This document shows positions 55,611-63,405 of a stretch of DNA of 64,000 bases, piece after piece; the first letter of the stretch is position 1, and every line of letters begins with the position of its first letter. Under the pieces are notes generated by a model, which made no database searches, had not been told where the DNA came from, and saw only the letters and a list, made by a program, of their open reading frames with translations. Position numbers and translations under genes: made by a program. Source of the DNA: Solirubrobacterales bacterium (GTDB lineage Bacteria > Actinomycetota > Thermoleophilia > Solirubrobacterales > 70-9); NCBI GenBank assembly GCA_025450585.1, contig JANWHD010000018.1, positions 62,001 through 126,000 of the forward strand, read 5' to 3'.

Positions 55611-56478
55611 GCCGGCTCGCCGCGGCCTCGGGAGCGGCCTGGCCGCGATCCTCCCGGAGGCGACGGCGGAGAACGCCGGCGAGCTGCGCGAGCTGCCGGT
55701 CGAGCTGATCAAGCCGAACCCGAACCAGCCGCGGACGAAGATCGACCCCGAGGCGCTTGCCGGGCTCTCCTCCTCGATCGAGGCCAACGGGGTCGTCCAG
55801 CCGCTGCTCGTCCGCCCCCTCCCCGACGGCAGCTACGAGCTGATCGCCGGCGAGCGCCGCTGGCGCGCCGCGCAGGCCGCGGGCCTGGACAAGGTTCCCG
55901 CGGTCGTCCGCGACCAGGAGCTGGCCGAGCGCCTTCAGGTGGCCCTGATCGAGAACATGGTCCGCGAGGACCTCAACCCGGTCGATGAGGCGCGCGCCTG
56001 CGCCGCTCTGGTCGACGACCTCGGCCTCTCCAGGGAGGAGCTGGCCCGCCGCGTCGGGCGCAGCCGCCCCGCCGTCTCCAACCTGATCCGCCTGCTCGAC
56101 CTCCCCGACGAGGCGCTCGAGCTGCTCGAGTCGGGGGAGCTGAGCGAAGGTCACGGCAAGGCACTCCTTGGGGCCGAGGGAAACGACGTGCGCCGACGCC
56201 TCGCCCGCGACGCCGCCCGCGCCGGCTGGTCGGTCCGCGAAACCGAGAACCGGGCCAAGCTGGCTGGCCAGCCAAAGAAAGAGAAGAGCCCTTCCACCGG
56301 GGCCCTGTCGGTCGAAGAGGCCGCGGCGATCCGCGATGCGACCGACGAGCTCGAGTCGGCGTTCGGCCACGAGGTCAGGGTGCGACCGAAGGGTGGGGGA
56401 GTCGCGGTCGAGATCCGTTTCGGCGACCTCGACGAGGCCTTGGCGCTCGCCCGTGCCCTCGCCCGCAACGGTCGCTGA
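55603..56478 (+). CDS. parB: Chromosome-partitioning protein ParB (Spo0J)
   Basis: A 291-residue CTPase and parS-binding clamp. The start RRGLGSGLAAIL is the ParA-activating segment; ELPVELIKPNPNQPRTKIDPEALAGL, LIAGERRWRAAQAAGL and LIENMVREDLNPVDEA form the CTP-binding domain (GERRW motif); the helix-turn-helix is LSREELARRVGRSRPAVSNLIRLL. A C-terminal dimer domain ends the protein. GTG 55603 is chosen because the family start comes right after it, and it overlaps the parA stop by 8 nt; GTG 55576 is an alternative. parS lies at 52266. Confidence 0.95.
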   Translation: MAKPARRGLGSGLAAILPEATAENAGELRELPVELIKPNPNQPRTKIDPEALAGLSSSIEANGVVQPLLVRPLPDGSYELIAGERRWRAAQAAGLDKVPAVVRDQELAERLQVALIENMVREDLNPVDEARACAALVDDLGLSREELARRVGRSRPAVSNLIRLLDLPDEALELLESGELSEGHGKALLGAEGNDVRRRLARDAARAGWSVRETENRAKLAGQPKKEKSPSTGALSVEEAAAIRDATDELESAFGHEVRVRPKGGGVAVEIRFGDLDEALALARALARNGR

Positions 56479-56527
56479 GGCCCCGTCGTTAGGCCTCGAT
56501 TACCCCGCTATCCTTCGGCTTGGCTCC

Positions 56528-56601
<74 letters not shown>

Positions 56602-56604
56602 CTC

Positions 56605-57099
56605 GTGCAGCAGATGCAGATCTACGGCGTCAGCTTCGACATGGTCGGCAAGCAGCCGATCGTCTTGCTGAAGACGGTCGACGGGAACAAGTTCCTGCCG
56701 ATCTGGATCGGCCATCCCGAGGCGGCGGCGATCCTGATGAAGCTCCAGGGTGCCTCGACCCCGCGCCCGATGACCCACGACCTGCTCTCCGACCTGCTCG
56801 ACCAGCTCGACGCCAAATGCGAGCGGGTCTCCGTGACCGAACTGCGCGACAACACCTTCTACGCCTCGATCACGGTCTCGGTCAACGGGTCGGAGATGGA
56901 GATCGACTCGCGGCCCTCCGACGCCCTCGCCCTCGCCGTCCGCGTCTCGGCGCCGATCTTCGCCGACGAGGACGTGATCGAGGAGTCGGCGATCGAGTTC
57001 GAGCACGACGTCGAGGACACCGAGGAGGTCGTCGACAAGTTCAAAGAGTTCCTCGACGAGGTCACGCCGGACGACTTCGCCAAGGGCGAGGATTCGTAG
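56605..57099 (+). CDS. Bifunctional nuclease family protein (DUF151)
   Basis: A 164-residue protein of the BFN/DUF151 family: FLPIWIGHPEAAAILMKLQG, RPMTHDLLSDLLDQLDAKCERVSVTELRDNTFYASI and DSRPSDALALAVRVSAPIFADEDVIE are the recurring signatures (SRPSDA motif). A plant relative has RNase and DNase activity; the bacterial role is unknown. The acidic C-terminus may be regulatory. GTG start just after the tRNA. Confidence 0.9.
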   Translation: MQQMQIYGVSFDMVGKQPIVLLKTVDGNKFLPIWIGHPEAAAILMKLQGASTPRPMTHDLLSDLLDQLDAKCERVSVTELRDNTFYASITVSVNGSEMEIDSRPSDALALAVRVSAPIFADEDVIEESAIEFEHDVEDTEEVVDKFKEFLDEVTPDDFAKGEDS

Positions 57100-57221
57100 A
57101 CAGCCTCCAGCCGGCGTATCTCGGAGTCTTCGGTCGGCTTCCTCGGGTCACGCACTAACTAGTGCGCTCCCCTCGTCAGCCTCCCTGCATCCTCCGACCT
57201 ACTTGACTGGAGGCTGTCTAC
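57096..57221. repeat. Long hairpin spanning convergent gene ends (nuclease/ddl2)
   Basis: Arms 57096-57110 (GTAGACAGCCTCCAG) and 57207-57221 are exact complements. Inside is CGCACTA-AC-TAGTGCG (57151-57166), whose CTAACTAG centre recalls the CTAATTAG centre of the elements at 39853 and 41075. It includes the stop codons of both convergent genes and encodes the last 21 residues of the ddl paralogue. Confidence 0.65.
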
Positions 57222-58133
57222 AGCGAGCTCCAAAATTCTTTCGACCAGCTGCTCGAAGGACATGCCGGCGGCCTCGGCGGCCTGGGGGAGGAGGCTGGTG
57301 TCGGTGAGGCCGGGGATGGCGTTCACCTCGAGCACCTGCGGACCGTCCTCGCCGAGGATCAGGTCGACGCGCGAGAAGCCCGCGCAGCCGAGCGTCTCGT
57401 AGGCCGCCAGAGCGGCGTCGGTGACCGCGACCGTCTCGCTCTCGCCAAGCTGTGCGGGGCAGACGAAGGAGGTGCGGCCGATCTCATAGCGCGCTTCGAA
57501 GTCGTAGCTGTGGCCGGGCCGGGGGATTGCCTCGACCACCGGAAGGGCATCGCCGCCGAGCACGCTGACCGCCAGCTCGCGACCGCTGACGAAGCGCTCC
57601 AGCAGCACTCGTTCGTCGTAGCTGAAGGCGGAGACGAGGGCGCCGGGAACGTCGGCGCGGCTCTCGGCGAACTTCACTCCCAGGGCCGACCCGCCGCGAC
57701 TGGGCTTGATCACGAGCGGAAAGCCGAGCCGCTCCTCCAGGCTCTCGAGGGCATCGGCGGCTCCGAGCTCGCGGAACGCCGTCTCGTTGAACGCGAACCA
57801 GTCGGGGGTGGGGATGCCCGCCGCACGCAGCTCGTGCTTGGTCAGGACCTTGTCGATGCAGCGCACGCAGGCGGCGACGCCCGGTCCCGTGAAGGGAATG
57901 CCGAGGATCTCCAGCAGCTCCTGGGCGGTGCCGTCCTCTCCGCCCATGCCGTGCATGGCAACGAAGGCGACGTCGGGCCGCTCGGCGCTCAGCAGCTTGG
58001 CCAGTTCGCCGCCCGCTTCCAGCGCGAGCACCTCGTGGCCGAGCCGGCCAAGCGCGTCCTCGACCCGAGCTCCGGAGCGCAGCGAGACGCTCCGCTCCAG
58101 CGACCGCCCGCCTTTGAGGACCGCGACCTTCAC
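57159..58133 (-). CDS. D-alanine--D-alanine ligase family protein (second copy)
   Basis: A 324-residue ATP-grasp ligase. It has AVLKGGRSLERSVSLRSGARV, MHGMGGEDGTAQELLEILGIPFTG, KPSRGGSALGVKF, YDFEARYEIGRTSF (Tyr kept; Lys of the usual KY pair is Arg) and LEVNAIPGLTDTSLLPQAAEAAG. It is only distantly similar to the copy at 28752 and could make D-Ala-D-Ala or a related dipeptide. Its GTG overlaps the aminotransferase stop (GTGA), so they are coupled. The C-terminus is extended into the hairpin region. Confidence 0.88.
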   Translation of the reverse strand: MKVAVLKGGRSLERSVSLRSGARVEDALGRLGHEVLALEAGGELAKLLSAERPDVAFVAMHGMGGEDGTAQELLEILGIPFTGPGVAACVRCIDKVLTKHELRAAGIPTPDWFAFNETAFRELGAADALESLEERLGFPLVIKPSRGGSALGVKFAESRADVPGALVSAFSYDERVLLERFVSGRELAVSVLGGDALPVVEAIPRPGHSYDFEARYEIGRTSFVCPAQLGESETVAVTDAALAAYETLGCAGFSRVDLILGEDGPQVLEVNAIPGLTDTSLLPQAAEAAGMSFEQLVERILELAVDSLQSSRSEDAGRLTRGAH

Positions 58134-59497
58134 GCGCTTCCCTCCCCGGCTTTGCGAAACGGGACGACGTTCTCCGACTCCGACTCGTCCGCCCCCTGCT
58201 TGGGCTGGAAGGCCGCCGACCGCTCGCCGGTGAGGGCGCCGTACAGCTCGATCTGCTCGCCGATCACCTTGCCGATGCGGCGGATGCCCTCGCGGATTTC
58301 CTCCTCGTCTCCGGCGGAGAAGTTGAGCCGCATCGAGTTGTGCCCGCTGCCGTCGACGTAGGCGGCTTGGCCGGGAACGAAAGCTACGTCCTCGCGCAAG
58401 GCCTTTGCCAGAAGGTCGCTGGTGTCGATGTAGGGGGGCAGGGTCGCCCAGATGAACAGGCCGCCGTCGGGCTCGGTCCAGGTGGCTTGGGGCGGGAAGT
58501 GACGGCGAAGCGCGTCGACCATCGCGTCGCGACGGGAGCGGTAGATCCCGGCCAGGCTCTCGACGTACTCGCGCCAGTTCCCGTCGCGGAAGTACTCGCG
58601 AACGAAGTACTGGGTCAGGGTCGAGGTGCACAGGTCGGCGGCCTGCTTGCCGAGCACGACCTTGTCCATCACCGGCGGCGGGGCGACCGCCCAGCCGAGG
58701 CGGATGCCGGGCGAGAGGATCTTCGAGAAGGTGCCGACGTAGACGACGAAGTCACCGCCGTCGAGCTGGTAGAGCGGCGGCATGGCCTCGCCGTCAAAGC
58801 GGAGCAGGCCGTAGGGGTTGTCCTCGACGACGAGCAGCTCTCGCGAGCGCGCCAGCTCGACCAGCCGCCGCCGCCGTTCCAGCGACATCGTCACGCCGGC
58901 GGGGTTCTGGAAGGTCGGCACCGAGTAGACGAACTTCGGCCGCCGCCCTTCGCCGTCGAGTCGCTCGAGCACCGCCTCCAGCTCGTCGATCCGCATCCCC
59001 TCCGTGTCGCACTCGACCTGGATCGTGTCGGCCTCGTAGCTGCAGAAGACCGGGATCGCGCCGGGGTAGGTGGGCGCCTCGCAGATCACCGCGTCGCCGG
59101 GATCGACCAGCGTCTTGCAGATCAGATCGATCGCCTGCTGGCCGCCTGTCGTGACGATTACGTCCTCGGGGTCGGGAAGCATCCCCTCGGCTCCCATCAC
59201 CTCGACGATGCAGTCGACGGTCTCGCGGAATCCCTCGGTGGGCCCGTACTGGAGTGCCTCGGCGGCGGACTCTTGGGCGATCCGCGTCATCTGCGCGGCG
59301 AAGGTCTGGGGCGGGAAGGTCGAGGTGTCGGGGAGGCCGCCGGCAAGCGAGATCACCTCCGGCCGCGCGGTCACCGCCATCAGGTCGCGCATCGCCGAGG
59401 AGCGCATCACCTGCGTTCGCGCCGCGAAGAGGCCGGCGTACCGCTCCAGGTCGCTGCTGCGGGCATGGGCGCGACGCCGGTGGGGCGGCTCTGGCAT
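58130..59497 (-). CDS. PLP-dependent aminotransferase, class I/II (2-aminoadipate/multi-substrate type)
   Basis: A 455-residue fold-type I aminotransferase without MocR DNA-binding domain. It has VISLAGGLPDTSTFPP, YGPTEGFRETV, TTGGQQAIDLICKTL, YSVPTFQNPAGVTMSLERRRRL, DNPYGLLRF and the PLP lysine in GTFSKILSPGIRLGW, matching the LysN/2-aminoadipate-type group. Amino donor and acceptor are unknown. Coupling to a ddl gene may hint at D-amino acid or peptidoglycan precursor metabolism (inference). About 35 extra residues at the C-terminus are low-complexity. Confidence 0.88.
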   Translation of the reverse strand: MPEPPHRRRAHARSSDLERYAGLFAARTQVMRSSAMRDLMAVTARPEVISLAGGLPDTSTFPPQTFAAQMTRIAQESAAEALQYGPTEGFRETVDCIVEVMGAEGMLPDPEDVIVTTGGQQAIDLICKTLVDPGDAVICEAPTYPGAIPVFCSYEADTIQVECDTEGMRIDELEAVLERLDGEGRRPKFVYSVPTFQNPAGVTMSLERRRRLVELARSRELLVVEDNPYGLLRFDGEAMPPLYQLDGGDFVVYVGTFSKILSPGIRLGWAVAPPPVMDKVVLGKQAADLCTSTLTQYFVREYFRDGNWREYVESLAGIYRSRRDAMVDALRRHFPPQATWTEPDGGLFIWATLPPYIDTSDLLAKALREDVAFVPGQAAYVDGSGHNSMRLNFSAGDEEEIREGIRRIGKVIGEQIELYGALTGERSAAFQPKQGADESESENVVPFRKAGEGSA

Positions 59498-59538
59498 TGG
59501 GACAGTGTGCCGAATTGGCGCCGCCTCGCCCGGGGAGC

Positions 59539-59544
59539 TAGGTT
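59539..59544 (+). promoter_or_regulatory. Putative -10 box (TAGGTT)
   Basis: TAGGTT ends 6 nt before the GTG at 59551. Confidence 0.35.
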
Positions 59545-59550
59545 TCCCGC

Positions 59551-59985
59551 GTGGGATCTTTCTCGGGAATCTGCCTGGAGCTCGGCATCGGCATCGCGAT
59601 CGGGATGCTGGCCGGCACCACCGGCACGCACGGCTCGGCCCGCGGCCGGATGACGATCCTGGCCGGGGTCATCGCCCTCGCCGCCGGGATTCTGCTTGCC
59701 GCCAGCGCCGACGTAAGCACAGTGGCCGGGGCTCTGTTCTGCATGGCGGGCGCCGTATTCGCCTGCCTGATCGTCAGCGATGTGGTCAGCGGTGCCGGTC
59801 GCCGCGAGGGCACCGGCTCCGGCGCGCTCGGCTTCCTGGTCTCTCTCGTCGCCCTCGTCGTCGTTGCGATCGCGCTGCTGATCGAGCCGGCGGTCCTGCT
59901 CGTCATCGCCGCCCTCGCCTGGCTCGGAATCTCACGCCGCCGCCGCGCCCAGCGCAAGCACGCCGGCCTCCGCGTCCTGCGCTAG
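59551..59985 (+). CDS. Small integral membrane protein
   Basis: A 144-residue protein with four to five hydrophobic helices rich in Ala, Gly and Val (GIAIGMLAGTTGTHGSARGR, ILAGVIALAAGILLAASADV, ALFCMAGAVFACLIVSDVV, FLVSLVALVVVAIALLIEPAVL) and a basic C-terminal tail (SRRRRAQRKHAGLRVLR). I recognise no family. Start GTG is supported by the box 6 nt upstream. It is divergent from the aminotransferase and lies 32 nt before the phosphodiesterase-like gene. Confidence 0.65.
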   Translation: MGSFSGICLELGIGIAIGMLAGTTGTHGSARGRMTILAGVIALAAGILLAASADVSTVAGALFCMAGAVFACLIVSDVVSGAGRREGTGSGALGFLVSLVALVVVAIALLIEPAVLLVIAALAWLGISRRRRAQRKHAGLRVLR

Positions 59986-60017
59986 CGCCCTCGGTCACCT
60001 CTCGCGATTCAGGATGA

Positions 60018-61544
60018 TTGGCGGCGGTGCCCGCCAAGAAGCTCGTCCTCACCTACGTCGACTCGCTGCGCACGGACATGCTGCTCCGCGCCGTTGCCGA
60101 GGGCCGCGCACCCACCTTCGGCGCCCTGATCGAACGCGGCGTCCTGGTCGAGGACTGCGTCTCCAGCTTCCCCTCGGTGACCCCGGTCGCCTGCGCCGAG
60201 ATGGTCACCGGCCAGGGTGCGGACGGCCACTGGATCAGCGGCATGGACTGGTACCACCGCCTCGAGCGCCGCTATGTCGAGTACGGCTCCTCGCTGGAGG
60301 CGAGCCGGGCGTTCGGCGTCTTCCGCGCCCTCTATGACCTCGTCTACAACATGAACCTGGCACACCTCAATCCCACCACCGAGACGCTGTTCGAGCGCCT
60401 CGACGCCGCCGGCGTGCGCACCGCCTGCACGCCGTTCCTGATCTACCGCGGCCGCCACCGCCACCAGGTGTCGCTCGAGGGGCTCCTGCGGCGGGCGGTC
60501 GACGCGACGCAGCTGAAGTTCCGCCACCACACCTGGGGACCCGCCGAGCTCTTCTACGGCGATCTCTACGCGAGCAGCGAGGTCCCCTGCAAGCCGAGTT
60601 CGATCCCCGGTTCGCGGGACGGCTACTCGGCCTGCTGTGCCGCCGAGCTGGCGCGCCACGACGGCTTCGAGTTTCTGCTCTTCTCCCTCCCCGACAACGA
60701 CAACTACTCCCACCGCTACGGACCGGAGGCGAGCGTCGAGTCGATCTCCAAGGCCGACAGCTGCTTCGCGAAGCTCGTCGAGGCCGGGGGCGGCCTCGAC
60801 GACTTCCTCGCCGACCACGCGGTCGTCCTGCTCGCCGACCACGCGCAGACGCCGGTGCATCGCGGGCTGCCGCTGGCGGAGCTGCTCGGGCGCGAGTGGT
60901 CGGTGCTGAGACCGTCGGAGTCCGACCCCGACCAGGCCCAGCTGGCGGTCAGCCCGACCGGCCGCGCCGCCCACGTCTACCTGCTCCCGGGCGCGGGAGA
61001 GCGGGCCGACCCGGAGGCGGTGCGGGCGAGGCTGAACGTGCTCGAAGGGGTCGACCTCGTCTGCCGGCTCGAGTCCGCGGACGGTGACCCGCTGGTGCGA
61101 GAGGAGCCGGGCACGCCCACGGATGGAGCGACGGCGACGGTCGAACGCGGAGAGGCAAGGCTGCGCTTCGGCCCCGGCGATGCCGTCGTCGATCTGCGCG
61201 GCGGTCGTTGGGACTTTGAGGGCGACCTCGGCGCGATCGCGGCGACGGTCGAGGACGGCCGGCTGCTCAGCCGGGACTACCCCGACCCGCTTTCCCGGAT
61301 CTGGTCCGCGCTGACGGCCCCGCACGCGGGGGACTTCGTGCTCTCGCTGGCCCCGGGCTACGAGGCCGTGGACTGGGGCGGCGTCACCCACGCCGGCGGC
61401 GGCAGCCACGGGTCACTGCTCGCCGGCGACTCGCTCGGGCCGCTGCTCTTCGTCGGCTGCGGCCCGGCGGACGCCTCCGAACGCGCCCAGTGGACTCTCC
61501 GCGACGTCGCGCCGGTCGTGCTGGACCACTTCGGGCTGACGTGA
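60018..61544 (+). CDS. Alkaline phosphatase-superfamily (type I phosphodiesterase/nucleotide pyrophosphatase-like) protein
   Basis: A 508-residue protein with metal-site landmarks of the family: LVLTYVDSLRTDM (first Asp), SVTPVACAEMVTGQGADGHWISG with the Thr nucleophile position, FLLFSLPDNDNYSHRYGPEA (Asp/His pair) and VVLLADHAQTPVH with VTHAGGGSHGSLLAGDS (later Asp/His ligands). It may hydrolyse a phosphodiester or phospholipid head. No signal peptide is visible, so it appears cytoplasmic. Start is TTG 60018, or GTG 60027; neither has a good ribosome site. Confidence 0.82.
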   Translation: MAAVPAKKLVLTYVDSLRTDMLLRAVAEGRAPTFGALIERGVLVEDCVSSFPSVTPVACAEMVTGQGADGHWISGMDWYHRLERRYVEYGSSLEASRAFGVFRALYDLVYNMNLAHLNPTTETLFERLDAAGVRTACTPFLIYRGRHRHQVSLEGLLRRAVDATQLKFRHHTWGPAELFYGDLYASSEVPCKPSSIPGSRDGYSACCAAELARHDGFEFLLFSLPDNDNYSHRYGPEASVESISKADSCFAKLVEAGGGLDDFLADHAVVLLADHAQTPVHRGLPLAELLGREWSVLRPSESDPDQAQLAVSPTGRAAHVYLLPGAGERADPEAVRARLNVLEGVDLVCRLESADGDPLVREEPGTPTDGATATVERGEARLRFGPGDAVVDLRGGRWDFEGDLGAIAATVEDGRLLSRDYPDPLSRIWSALTAPHAGDFVLSLAPGYEAVDWGGVTHAGGGSHGSLLAGDSLGPLLFVGCGPADASERAQWTLRDVAPVVLDHFGLT

Positions 61545-61548
61545 CTGG

Positions 61549-61629
61549 CCGGCGGGTCCTGGCATGGGGCAGGGGGGCCTGCGGGCGAGGTGTACGTCCT
61601 CGACCCCCCTGCCCCATGCCACCCGCCGG
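61549..61629. repeat. Long hairpin whose 3' arm contains the next start codon
   Basis: CCGGCGGGT-cct-GGCATGGGGCAGGGGGG (61549-61577) pairs with 61604-61629 over 26 bp, with a 3-nt bulge on the left side. An inner GAGG/CCTC stem lies in the loop. The ATG at 61616 of the downstream gene is in the right arm and would be sequestered in mRNA. Confidence 0.75.
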
Positions 61630-63304
61630 AGTCACACTCTTGGTTCTTGCTTTCCTGCTTCTCCCGGCAACGGCGCACGCGGAGGTTGGAGCTCCCGAAG
61701 CGACTCGGATCGCGACGCGGGATTCGAAGCTCGCCGAGCAGCGCGAGGAGAACGGGAAACTGACCCACACCGCCACAAAGGTCGACGGCAACTGGGAGGT
61801 CGCCTGGTTCGCCGGAAGCGACCAGGTGGCGCTGGTCGTCGTCGACCCGACAACCGGGCTCGTGCGCGAGTCCTGGACCGGGTATCAGGTCGCCTGGAAG
61901 ATGGCGCGCGGCTACTCGGGCGCCTTCGGCCACAAGCTCAACGCCCCCTACGTCTTCCTGCCGCTCTGCGCGATCTTTCTCCTCGGGCTGCTCGACTGGA
62001 GGCGCCTGCTCCGGCTCGCCAACCTCGACCTCCTCTTCCTGCTCGGCTTCGGGGTCTCGCACCTCTTCTTCAACCGGGGCGAGATCGGCGTCTCGGTCCC
62101 GCTCCAGTACGTGCCCCTCGCCTACCTCTTCGGCCGGGCGCTGTGGCTCGGCCTACGCGGCCGCGGCGAGGGAATCAGGCCGGTCTGGCCAGCTGCCTGG
62201 CTGCTCGTCGCCGCGCTTTTCCTGATCGGGTTCCGGGTCGGCCTCAACGTCGCCGACTCGGGCGCGATCGACGTCGGCTACGCGGGCGTGGTCGGCGCCG
62301 ACCGGGTAGCCCACGGAGAACCGGTCTACGGCAACTTCCCCGAGGACGTCTCCCAAGGAGACACCTACGGTCCGGTCAACTACCTCGCCTACGTCCCCTT
62401 CGAGGCGATCTGGCCCTGGGCGGGGAGCTGGGACGATCTCCCAGCCGCTCACGGCGCAGCGGTCGTCTTCGATCTCGCGACCTTCGCGCTGCTGATCCTG
62501 CTCGGCCGCCGTATTCGTCCCGGACCGGCCGGCAACAAGCTTGCGGCAACGCTCGCCTTCGGCTGGGCCGCTTATCCCTATACGGCGTTCGCCCTGCTCT
62601 CGAACTCCAACGACACCCTGGTGGCGATGCTGCTGGTGGGCGTACTACTGGTCCTTGCTCGCCCAGCGGCAAGGGGCGTGATGGCTGCGCTAGCGACCCT
62701 CGCCAAGTTCACCCCGGCGGTGTTGGTGCCGATGCTTGCGACGTACCGGCCTTGGCCCGCGGGTCCTGTCGCCGCAGGGGACCCACCGCCCCTTCCGGTC
62801 GCTAAAGCGTCCTCAGAGGCGGTCCCCCCTACAGCGCCACCCGCGGGAGTTGCGTTTGGCTTGGCATTCGGGCTAACGACCTTTGTGCTGCTGCTTTGGC
62901 CCGCGCTCGACCCCGGTCTTTCGACCTTCTACGACCGCACGATCGATTACCAGGCGGGAAGGGACTCGCCATTCAGCATCTGGGGTCAGGTAGCTGGGCT
63001 AGAGCCGCTGCGCATCGCGATTCTCGCGGCCGTGGGAGCTCTCTCCGTGTTCCTGGCTTTCCGACCCCGGCGGAAGAGCCTCGTGCAGGTCGCTGCTCTC
63101 GGCGCGGCGCTTCTGATTGGTGTTCAGCTGACGATGCAGCACTGGTTCTACCTCTACATCGTCTGGTTCTACCCGCTCCTTCTCGTTGGCTGCCTGGACC
63201 TCGAGGACAGGTGCTCCGTTGAACTACCGGGCGAGCGGATCGGTGAGTGCGCAAAGTCGCGCATCCGAAAAGGGGAAAACCCCAACACAGTTGGTTCCTT
63301 GTGA
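61616..63304 (+). CDS. Multispanning membrane protein (GT87/DUF2029-like), contains a repeat insertion
   Basis: A 562-residue protein. A signal-like start (VTLLVLAFLLLPATAHA) and an outer section of about 70 residues precede roughly ten membrane helices. The loop YGNFPEDVSQGDTYGPVNYLAYVPFE and FALLSNSNDTLVAMLLVG, ATLAKFTPAVLVPML recall GT-C/DUF2029 polyprenol-linked mannosyltransferases, though I cannot prove it. Residues about 382-410 (VAAGDPPPLPVAKASSEAVPP) are encoded by an in-frame copy of the dispersed repeat. ATG 61616 is in the hairpin; TTG near 61640 is a possible alternative. Confidence 0.7.
   Translation: MPPAGVTLLVLAFLLLPATAHAEVGAPEATRIATRDSKLAEQREENGKLTHTATKVDGNWEVAWFAGSDQVALVVVDPTTGLVRESWTGYQVAWKMARGYSGAFGHKLNAPYVFLPLCAIFLLGLLDWRRLLRLANLDLLFLLGFGVSHLFFNRGEIGVSVPLQYVPLAYLFGRALWLGLRGRGEGIRPVWPAAWLLVAALFLIGFRVGLNVADSGAIDVGYAGVVGADRVAHGEPVYGNFPEDVSQGDTYGPVNYLAYVPFEAIWPWAGSWDDLPAAHGAAVVFDLATFALLILLGRRIRPGPAGNKLAATLAFGWAAYPYTAFALLSNSNDTLVAMLLVGVLLVLARPAARGVMAALATLAKFTPAVLVPMLATYRPWPAGPVAAGDPPPLPVAKASSEAVPPTAPPAGVAFGLAFGLTTFVLLLWPALDPGLSTFYDRTIDYQAGRDSPFSIWGQVAGLEPLRIAILAAVGALSVFLAFRPRRKSLVQVAALGAALLIGVQLTMQHWFYLYIVWFYPLLLVGCLDLEDRCSVELPGERIGECAKSRIRKGENPNTVGSL
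62759..62845 (-). repeat. Dispersed ~88-bp repeat, copy 2 (inside the membrane-protein gene)
   Basis: On the minus strand this matches 53546-53635 with only a few differences and small gaps. Its length of 87 bp keeps the host reading frame open and adds about 29 Pro/Ala-rich residues between two membrane helices. Confidence 0.8.
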
Positions 63305-63405
63305 GGGCGAGCTGATATCCCTCGCGACCAGGTCATACTCACTTACACGTCTGGGTGACGCAGATATGCATGGCAGTTCGCATTCCAACGATCAGAGGGA
63401 GAACC

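Noticed and set aside
57159..58133. Vancomycin-resistance type (VanA-like) D-Ala-D-Lac ligase
   Set aside because: The Tyr typical of D-Ala-D-Ala ligases is present and no vanH or vanX genes are nearby.
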